Source of the DNA: Actinomycetes bacterium
GTDB taxonomy: Bacteria; Actinomycetota; Acidimicrobiia; Acidimicrobiales; Palsa-688
Assembly: GCA_021819345.1 (NCBI GenBank)
Contig: JAKARG010000070.1
Coordinates: forward strand, 1-10,743
DNA: 10,743 nt
Reading direction: 5' to 3'
Shown: one piece after another, positions 6,172 through 10,743 of the stretch
Position numbering within the stretch: position 1 is the stretch's first letter
Layout: the number at the start of each line of letters is the position of its first letter
Program-made: the position numbers and the translations under genes
The notes under the pieces: model-generated
Told to the model about the DNA's origin: nothing
The model's input: the letters and a program-made list of their open reading frames with translations, nothing else
Database searches by the model: none

Positions 6172-8379
6172 ATGAACAGAGAGAGCATGGACCAGCCGGG
6201 GCGAACCAGAGGCCCGCTCCGCCCCTCCCGGGTGGTTCTCGGCCTGTGCGTGCTGTTCGCTGCCGCCACTGCACTGTCGGGGATCGTCGGGGGGATCGAG
6301 AGCCATCGACCCCTGCCGGTCAGCCGGCCCGTCTTCTGGGACGTCCCGCCCGCGATGCAGGTCGCCTTCTACGCCGGTGTCAGCACTGCCATCCTCGCCG
6401 CCGGCTGGATGCTCTCGCAGAGGGTCGCCAGCTGGGAGCGGGGCCAGCCCGATCATCGGGTCACGACCCGGGCCAACCGCCGGCGCCGGGTCGACGCCCT
6501 CTGGCGGAGCCTCACCATGCGCACGCTGTGGAGGGACCCGGCCGCAGGGATGATGCACTCGCTCATCTACTTCCCCTTCCTCGTCCTGTTCGCCGTGACC
6601 ACCACCCTCGAGGTCGACCACCTCCTACCGACCAGCCTCGAGTTCCTCCACGGCCCGGCGTACCAGGCCTACAACTTCGTCGGCGACACCGCCGGAGGCC
6701 TGTTCGTCATCGGGGTGGGGTGGGCAATCGTGCGCCGCTACATCCAGCGGCCCTACCGGATCAGGATCAAGACCCGCCCCGAGGACGCCGTGATCCTCGC
6801 CACCCTCTTGCTCGTAGGCCTGAGCGGGCTCGTGATCCAGTCGGTCCGCCTCGCCGCCGAGGGGCGCCCGGCCTACGAGCACTGGACCTACCTCGGGTGG
6901 GGCCTGTCCTATGTCTGGTCCGGGATCGCCCCTTCCACCCTGCGCTCGCTCTACCAAGGCCTGTGGACCTTCCACGTGGGCCTCTTCGTGGCGTTCCTGG
7001 TGGCGCTGCCGACCACCAAGCTGCGCCACGTGCTGACCTCCCCGGTCAACGTCTACCTCGGCGACCGGGAACGACCCAAGGGGGCGATGAGACCGCTGCC
7101 CGACCTCACCTCCACCGAGCTCGAGACCTTCGGGGCCAACCTGGTCTCGGACTTCACCTGGAAGCAGCTGCTGGACACCGACGCCTGCACCATCTGCGGG
7201 CGCTGCACGAGCGTCTGCCCGGCGCACGGCACCGGCAAGCGCCTCGACCCCCGCGAGATCGTCAACAAGATCGGCAACGTGATGGCCGCCTCGCACCCTG
7301 GCGGTGCGCTCACCCCGGTCGTCGGCGGCGACCCGGTCACGGTCCCGGCGGGATCGGTCTTCGAGCTGGTGAGCGCCGAGGAGATCTGGGCCTGCACCAC
7401 CTGTCGGGCATGCGACGAGATCTGCCCCGTCGGCATCGAGATCCTCGACAAGATCCTCGACATGCGCCGCTACCTGTCGCTCATGGAGTCGGACTTCCCG
7501 AGCTCGCTCGGCTCGATGTACCGCGCGATGGAGAACCAGGAGAACCCCTGGGGCCTCTCGAGCTCGGACCGTCTGGCATGGGCCAAGGACCTGTCGGTGC
7601 CCTTGGTGGTGGCCGAGCCCGGCTCCCCGCTCGACCACGAGTACCTCTACTGGGTGGGTTGCGCCGGCAGCTTCGACGACAAGAACCAGAAGGTCACCGC
7701 AGCCATAGCCACCCTGCTCACCCGCGCCGGCCTCGACTTCGCGGTCCTCGGCCCCGCCGAGCGCTGCAATGGCGATCCCGCCCGGCGGAGCGGCAACGAG
7801 TACCTGTACCAGCTGCTCGCCGCCCAGAACGTCGAGATGTTCGAGCAGATGGGGGTACGCAAGATCGTGGTGCAGTGCCCACACTGCTTCAACGTGTTCA
7901 CCAACGAGTACCCCCAGCTCGGTGGCCGCTACGAGGTCGTCCACCACAGCCAACTGCTCGAGCAACTGATAGCCGAGGGGCGCCTCGACCTCGGGGGCGC
8001 GTCGCTTCCCGAGCGGGTCGCTTACCACGACAGCTGCTACCTCGGGCGCCACAACGACATCTACGCTGCCCCCCGCAAGGTGCTCGGCTCGCTGGCGGGG
8101 ATCGAGGTGGTCGAGGCGCCCCGCTCCGGGTCGTCGTCGCGCTGCTGTGGGGCCGGGGGAGGGCGCATGTGGATGGAGGAGCAGGGCGTGAAGATCAACG
8201 TCGATCGCTCCGCCGAGCTCCTCGCCACCGGAGCGACCCGGATCGCGACCGCCTGCCCGTTCTGCTACATCATGCTCGACGACGGCTCCAAGGCCAACGG
8301 GCGTGACGACGTGGTGGTCGGGGACCTCGCTCTCCACCTGCTCGACGCCCTCGACCGTCAGCCGGAGCCCGAGCGATGA
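6172..8379 (+). CDS. EtfD/FadF-type membrane Fe-S oxidoreductase (electron-transfer flavoprotein:menaquinone oxidoreductase family)
   Basis: This 735-residue membrane protein probably passes electrons from an electron-transfer flavoprotein, as in fatty acid beta-oxidation, to menaquinone. Its N-terminal half is a NarI-like cytochrome b region with about six helices between 20 and 285. Candidate heme histidines are His129, His150, His268 and His285, and the motif FHVGLFVAFLVALPTTKLRH is typical of this group. Next comes a two-cluster ferredoxin region, CTICGRCTSVCP (339-350) and CTTCRACDEICP (408-419). Two CCG cysteine-rich domains follow. The first has Cys497, CNGDPARR (532-539) and CPHC (569-572). 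The second has Cys622, CCGAGGGRMW (658-667) and CPFC (695-698). The first CCG motif is degenerate (CNG), while the second is canonical. The architecture matches Mycobacterium Rv0338c (EtfD), so an EtfD role is likely, but generic heterodisulfide-reductase-like annotation is the safe call. ATG 6187, after GAGAG, is an alternative start. No etfAB genes are seen here. Confidence 0.9.
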   Translation: MNRESMDQPGRTRGPLRPSRVVLGLCVLFAAATALSGIVGGIESHRPLPVSRPVFWDVPPAMQVAFYAGVSTAILAAGWMLSQRVASWERGQPDHRVTTRANRRRRVDALWRSLTMRTLWRDPAAGMMHSLIYFPFLVLFAVTTTLEVDHLLPTSLEFLHGPAYQAYNFVGDTAGGLFVIGVGWAIVRRYIQRPYRIRIKTRPEDAVILATLLLVGLSGLVIQSVRLAAEGRPAYEHWTYLGWGLSYVWSGIAPSTLRSLYQGLWTFHVGLFVAFLVALPTTKLRHVLTSPVNVYLGDRERPKGAMRPLPDLTSTELETFGANLVSDFTWKQLLDTDACTICGRCTSVCPAHGTGKRLDPREIVNKIGNVMAASHPGGALTPVVGGDPVTVPAGSVFELVSAEEIWACTTCRACDEICPVGIEILDKILDMRRYLSLMESDFPSSLGSMYRAMENQENPWGLSSSDRLAWAKDLSVPLVVAEPGSPLDHEYLYWVGCAGSFDDKNQKVTAAIATLLTRAGLDFAVLGPAERCNGDPARRSGNEYLYQLLAAQNVEMFEQMGVRKIVVQCPHCFNVFTNEYPQLGGRYEVVHHSQLLEQLIAEGRLDLGGASLPERVAYHDSCYLGRHNDIYAAPRKVLGSLAGIEVVEAPRSGSSSRCCGAGGGRMWMEEQGVKINVDRSAELLATGATRIATACPFCYIMLDDGSKANGRDDVVVGDLALHLLDALDRQPEPER
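8376..8379 (+). promoter_or_regulatory. ATGA stop/start overlap coupling the Fe-S oxidoreductase and MTH1187 genes
   Basis: The ATG of the MTH1187-type gene (8376-8378) overlaps the TGA of the upstream gene (8377-8379). GGAG at 8364-8367 gives the second gene its own modest ribosome binding site. Confidence 0.75.
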
Positions 8380-8831
8380 GCGTCCTCGCGGCGTTCTCGG
8401 TCACCCCCCTCGGCGCGGAGAGCGGGGACGGCTCCGTCGGGGCGGCGGTGGCCGAGGCCGTGCGCATCGTGAGGGCCTCGGGCCTCCCGAACGAGACCAA
8501 TGCCATGTTCACCAACCTCGAAGGTGAGTGGGACGAGGTCATGGCGGTCGTCAAGGCGTGCGTCGAGCGCCTCGCCGAATCCGCCCCCCGGGTCAGCGTC
8601 GTGGTCAAGCTCGACGTGCGCCCCGGCGCCGGAGGGGCGATCCGCTCGAAGGTGGCGAGCGTCGAGCGCCACCTCGACACCTCCTCCCCGGCGAGGCCCC
8701 CCGAACAGCTGCTCGCAGAGCCGGCACTGCAGGCACCCGCACCAGCCCTTCGAGCTCCGGAAGTCGGGCCGCAGGACCCCGAGAGGCCGACGCTCGCCTC
8801 CGGTCCGCCGGCTCCTCCGGAGGGGCCCTGA
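8376..8831 (+). CDS. MTH1187/YkoF-type thiamine-binding-like protein with Pro/Ala-rich tail
   Basis: This is a 151-residue protein of the MTH1187 (DUF77) family, small ferredoxin-like-fold proteins some of which bind thiamine. The core reads MSVLAAFSVTPLG (1-13), AVRIVRASGLPNETNAMFTNLEGEWDEVM (28-56) and SAPRVSVVVKLDVRPG (69-84), then SKVASVERHL (91-100), matching the family from start to end of its usual length of about 100 residues. Residues 101-151 are an extra low-complexity tail rich in Pro, Ala and Glu. The ATG overlaps the stop of the upstream Fe-S gene (ATGA, 8376-8379), with GGAG eight bases before it, so the two are very probably translationally coupled. The biochemical link between them is not known to me. 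Cytosolic location is expected because no signal or membrane segment is present. Confidence 0.85.
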   Translation: MSVLAAFSVTPLGAESGDGSVGAAVAEAVRIVRASGLPNETNAMFTNLEGEWDEVMAVVKACVERLAESAPRVSVVVKLDVRPGAGGAIRSKVASVERHLDTSSPARPPEQLLAEPALQAPAPALRAPEVGPQDPERPTLASGPPAPPEGP

Positions 8832-8853
8832 AGGAGAAGGAAAGGACCTGCCC

Positions 8854-10035
8854 TCAACCCAGAAGAGGGGCAGGCCAGCGAGGTTCAGCGCCGGACCTCG
8901 AACGGGTGAGGTCGGACCCAGAACGGGTGAGGTCGGACCCAGAACGGGCGGGGTCGGACCTAGAACGGGCGGCGACGAGAGCCGGCGGGTCACCGAGCGC
9001 AGAATCGAGGGCGCGTACGAGCGCCCGGCAGGCGACCAGCTCCGCCCGCGCTGGCGGGGCGGCGCCGAGCAGCCCGGCGGCCCAGGGTGGAACGCAGGCC
9101 ATCCCGCCTGCCCACAGCAGCCTCCACGCCGCACGGGCCCTGGCCGGCAGGCCGGGTGGGTCGGAGAGGAACCGGAGGGCGGAGACGGTCTGCTCGCCAA
9201 CAGCCAGCGTCGGCCGGTAGGCCTGGGCAGCGGCGTCGAGAGCCGCCCAGGACCGAGGCGGGTCGGCCACACCCATAGCCGTCGCGACGACCGCCGACTC
9301 GCTCACGTAGCGGTCGAGGTCGCCGGGACCGAGGGGGCGGGCACCGAAGCGGCGGTAGGCGGCGGCGATCGCCAGGTACTCGCCGAGGTGCACCCAGGCG
9401 AGCAGGTCGGGGTCGGCGGCGTCGTAGCGACGGCCGTCGGGAGCGGTACCCACCACCCGCTGGTGGAGCCGGCGGACCCCCTCCACCCGGGCGGCTGCCT
9501 CGGCGCGCCCCCCGAAGGTCACGCCCTGGACGAACTCCGCAGTCGCCACGATGCGCCCGAAGAAGTCCTCTGCGAAGCGTGAGTGATCGGCCACGCCGGC
9601 CAGGGCCAGAGGGTGGAGGAGCTGGAGGGCGAAGGCGCCCACGCCTGCGACGTACATCGAGGCGTCGGCCTGCACCCTCCACGCCACGCTCCCCGGGCCG
9701 AACCATCCCGGGTCGGCGGTGGCGGAGTCGAGGGCCATCGCCTCCCGCAGCGCCGGCCGCTCCGCGGCCGGGCCGGGCCGGGCCCGTCCACCGGAGGTGC
9801 GCTCGGCACGCCGGGAGGGCCCGCGACCGAGCGCTGCGAGCAGTCCGGAGCGCAGCGCCGGCGCAGCGAGCGCCGCGCCGATGCCGGAGCCGGCGCCGGC
9901 CAGGACCTCCGCGAGGGTAGGCCCCGCCGGGTCCCAGACGGGGTGGGGCACGAAGCCCGGCGGGAGACGGCCGGCCACCGGCAGTCCGGGCTCCGTCGGG
10001 CGGCGTCGGGGAATGTGGGCGATGGTGGACGCCAC
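8854..10035 (-). CDS. MpaB/DUF2236 (rubber-oxygenase-like) family protein
   Basis: This belongs to the family of mycophenolate MpaB, latex-clearing protein and many uncharacterised actinobacterial proteins, which are heme-binding oxygenases where studied; the substrate here is unknown. Numbered from GTG 10035 (393 residues), the family core starts at GPGSVAWRVQAD (113-124) and continues with LQLLHPLALAGVADHS (137-152), GRIVATAEFVQGVTFG (160-175), RRLHQRVVGTAPDGRRYDAADPDLLAWVH (188-216) and a helical C-terminal part to about 340. Histidines 141, 151, 191 and 216 are the candidate conserved or heme-pocket residues. The last 30 or so residues hold a heptapeptide repeat (SGSDLTR type, about 360-382) encoded by a 21-bp tandem repeat. 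The start is uncertain. GTG 10035 includes a plausible N-terminal stretch (GRLPPGFVPHPVWDPAG), and ATG 9738 would give only the core. The gene converges on the MTH1187-type gene with 22 bases between stops. Confidence 0.85.
   Translation of the reverse strand: MASTIAHIPRRRPTEPGLPVAGRLPPGFVPHPVWDPAGPTLAEVLAGAGSGIGAALAAPALRSGLLAALGRGPSRRAERTSGGRARPGPAAERPALREAMALDSATADPGWFGPGSVAWRVQADASMYVAGVGAFALQLLHPLALAGVADHSRFAEDFFGRIVATAEFVQGVTFGGRAEAAARVEGVRRLHQRVVGTAPDGRRYDAADPDLLAWVHLGEYLAIAAAYRRFGARPLGPGDLDRYVSESAVVATAMGVADPPRSWAALDAAAQAYRPTLAVGEQTVSALRFLSDPPGLPARARAAWRLLWAGGMACVPPWAAGLLGAAPPARAELVACRALVRALDSALGDPPALVAARSRSDPARSGSDLTRSGSDLTRSRSGAEPRWPAPLLG
8900..8978. repeat. 21-bp tandem repeat, about 3.7 copies, inside the 3' end of the MpaB-family gene
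   Basis: On the plus strand each unit begins GAACGGG and contains GGTCGGACC. Copies start at 8900, 8921, 8942 and 8963. The first two are identical, the third differs at three positions, and the fourth diverges after GAACGGGCGG. The period is a multiple of three, so on the minus strand it encodes a seven-residue repeat (RSGSDLT type) without breaking the frame. Confidence 0.9.
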
Positions 10036-10065
10036 GCCTGGACAGGTTGGCACCACCTTGCGGCT

Positions 10066-10135
10066 ACCTGCAGCCGCCCACCCTGTGCTGCCGACCCTGC
10101 TTCCACCTGCAGCCGCCCTGCTGCCGCCCACCCTG
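10066..10135 (+). repeat. Nested C-rich direct repeats in the divergent spacer
   Basis: The 14-mer ACCTGCAGCCGCCC occurs at 10066-10079 and 10105-10118. The 13-mer GCCGCCCACCCTG occurs at 10073-10085 and 10123-10135. The CCCTGC/CCTGC core recurs through the block, making it markedly C-rich on this strand. It lies between the GTG of the MpaB-family gene and the ATG of the peptidase gene. Confidence 0.75.
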
Positions 10136-10139
10136 CGGG

Positions 10140-10156
10140 CTCGGCCGAGATCGGCC
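10140..10156. promoter_or_regulatory. Inverted repeat upstream of the peptidase gene; possible operator
   Basis: A perfect 10-bp palindrome, CTCGGCCGAG, at 10140-10149 overlaps a second inverted repeat, GGCCGA-GA-TCGGCC, at 10143-10156. Both sit just before the candidate -10 of the peptidase gene, where a repressor could block transcription. GC-rich palindromes arise often by chance in such DNA, so the role is a guess. Confidence 0.35.
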
Positions 10157-10158
10157 CG

Positions 10159-10164
10159 TAGCAT
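10159..10164 (+). promoter_or_regulatory. Candidate -10 element (TAGCAT), leaderless start for the S9 peptidase
   Basis: TAGCAT fits TAnnnT and ends six bases before ATG 10171, so transcription would begin at or beside the A of the start codon. The GAGGG just before the ATG is too close to act as a normal ribosome binding site, which fits a leaderless message. No clear -35 is visible. Confidence 0.4.
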
Positions 10165-10170
10165 CGAGGG

Positions 10171-10743
10171 ATGGCCCCGACCGTTGCCGCCTATGGCACC
10201 TGGAAGTCCCCGATCCCCCCCGAAGCCCTGGTGGAGCAGGTGGTCGGCCTCCAGGGCACCGCCGCCCGCCCCGGGTGGCTGGCCTGGAGCGAGTCCCGGC
10301 CGGCCGAGCAGGGCCGTCACGTCGTGGTCGAGGTCGACCCCGCTGGTCGACGGGTGGAGCGCACCCCTGCGGGGTTCTCGGCGCGAACCCAGGTGCACGA
10401 GTACGGCGGCAGGTGCTGGACCTTCGACGGCGACGACCTGGTCGCCTCCAACTGGCAGGACCAGCGGCTGTGGCGGTTCCCCTCCGGCGGCACCCCCGAG
10501 CCACTCACCGCAGAGCCGTCGGCCCCGCAGGCGACCCGCTTTGCCGACCCGGTCGTCACCCCCGACCGGGAGTGGGTGGTGTGCGTCCGGGAGCGCCATG
10601 CCCCGGGCGGAGTGGACAACGACCTCGTCGCCGTGGCGCTCCACCACAGGAGCGAACCCGTGGTGCTCGCCTCGGGCCACGACTTCTACTCCTCGCCGGC
10701 GGTCTCCCCCGACGGCGGCCGGCTCGCCTGGATCACCTGGGAC
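10171..10743 (+). CDS. S9 (prolyl oligopeptidase) family peptidase, N-terminal propeller part (3' end outside window)
   Basis: This is a serine peptidase of the dipeptidyl-aminopeptidase/acylaminoacyl-peptidase group, probably cytosolic since no signal peptide is seen. The 191 visible residues belong to the N-terminal beta-propeller that gates the active site. The family's characteristic order is present: YGTWKSPI (8-15), LAWSESRPAEQGRHVVVEVD (about 37-56), TQVHEYGGRCWTF (about 73-85), DQRLWRF, RFADPVVTPDREWVVCVRERH and SGHDFYSSPAVSPDGGRLAWITWD at the window edge. The catalytic alpha/beta-hydrolase domain with its Ser-Asp-His triad lies downstream. The ATG at 10171 is the natural start for the AYGTWKSPI block. 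It diverges from the MpaB-family gene. No interruption is seen in the part available. Confidence 0.9.
   Translation, partial: MAPTVAAYGTWKSPIPPEALVEQVVGLQGTAARPGWLAWSESRPAEQGRHVVVEVDPAGRRVERTPAGFSARTQVHEYGGRCWTFDGDDLVASNWQDQRLWRFPSGGTPEPLTAEPSAPQATRFADPVVTPDREWVVCVRERHAPGGVDNDLVAVALHHRSEPVVLASGHDFYSSPAVSPDGGRLAWITWD

Noticed and set aside
6099..8306. Second long plus-strand frame overlapping the Fe-S oxidoreductase
   Set aside because: Arg/Pro/His-rich out-of-frame translation of the same DNA, with no domain.
6625..8337. Long open frame on the minus strand opposite the Fe-S oxidoreductase
   Set aside because: Its product is low-complexity (Val/Glu/Ala/Gly/His-rich) with no domain, and the plus strand carries clear Fe-S and CCG motifs throughout. 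Such mirrors are usual in GC-rich coding DNA.
8814..8823. CCTCCGGAGG palindrome as a terminator at the convergent gene ends
   Set aside because: It lies inside the MTH1187-type reading frame, has only a short stem without loop and no T-run follows.
8900..8978. CRISPR-like array
   Set aside because: Units are directly abutting with no spacers and lie inside a coding frame, so this is a coding minisatellite.
10036..10680. Upstream extension of the MpaB-family reading frame across the spacer and into the peptidase gene
   Set aside because: The extension runs antisense to the recognised S9 propeller sequence and through C-rich repeats, so the open frame reflects composition.
1..10743. Prophage, insertion sequence, toxin-antitoxin or defence system
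   Set aside because: No transposase, integrase, nuclease, terminal inverted repeat or target duplication was seen, and composition is even across the window.

Overview
The window is about 70% GC with strongly GC-biased third codon positions and frequent GTG starts. It carries a membrane Fe-S oxidoreductase of the Mycobacterium EtfD (Rv0338c) type, a bacterial Ser/Thr kinase with a PP2C phosphatase, and an MpaB/DUF2236 protein. Together these point to a high-GC actinobacterium (Actinomycetota). Acidimicrobiia or a relative is possible, but that is inference. No mobile element, CRISPR array, rRNA or tRNA was seen, and the region reads as ordinary chromosome.

Left edge (1-537): the 3' part of gpmA (2,3-bisphosphoglycerate-dependent phosphoglycerate mutase) runs rightwards. 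It converges on a minus-strand block across a short spacer with two GC-rich hairpins.

Minus-strand block (538-5957), read right to left: a small two-helix membrane protein, a tail-anchored Ser/Thr protein kinase, a class-I glutamine synthetase-like ligase whose GTG start overlaps the kinase stop (GTGA), an APC-family amino acid/amine permease, and a PP2C phosphatase. The set pairs import and gamma-glutamylation or ammonium assimilation with a kinase and a candidate opposing phosphatase. This is the most interesting group in the window: it may be a phosphorylation-controlled nitrogen or amine uptake module.

Plus-strand pair (6172-8831): an EtfD/FadF-type membrane Fe-S protein (NarI-like cytochrome b region, two 4Fe-4S motifs, two CCG domains) is followed, with an ATGA overlap, by an MTH1187/YkoF-type thiamine-binding-like protein with a Pro/Ala-rich tail.

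Right side (8854-10743): a minus-strand MpaB/DUF2236 oxygenase-family gene ends in an in-frame 21-bp tandem repeat. It diverges from a plus-strand S9 prolyl-oligopeptidase-family gene that runs off the window. The divergent spacer contains nested C-rich direct repeats, an inverted repeat and a plausible leaderless promoter. No gap between called genes exceeds about 215 bases.
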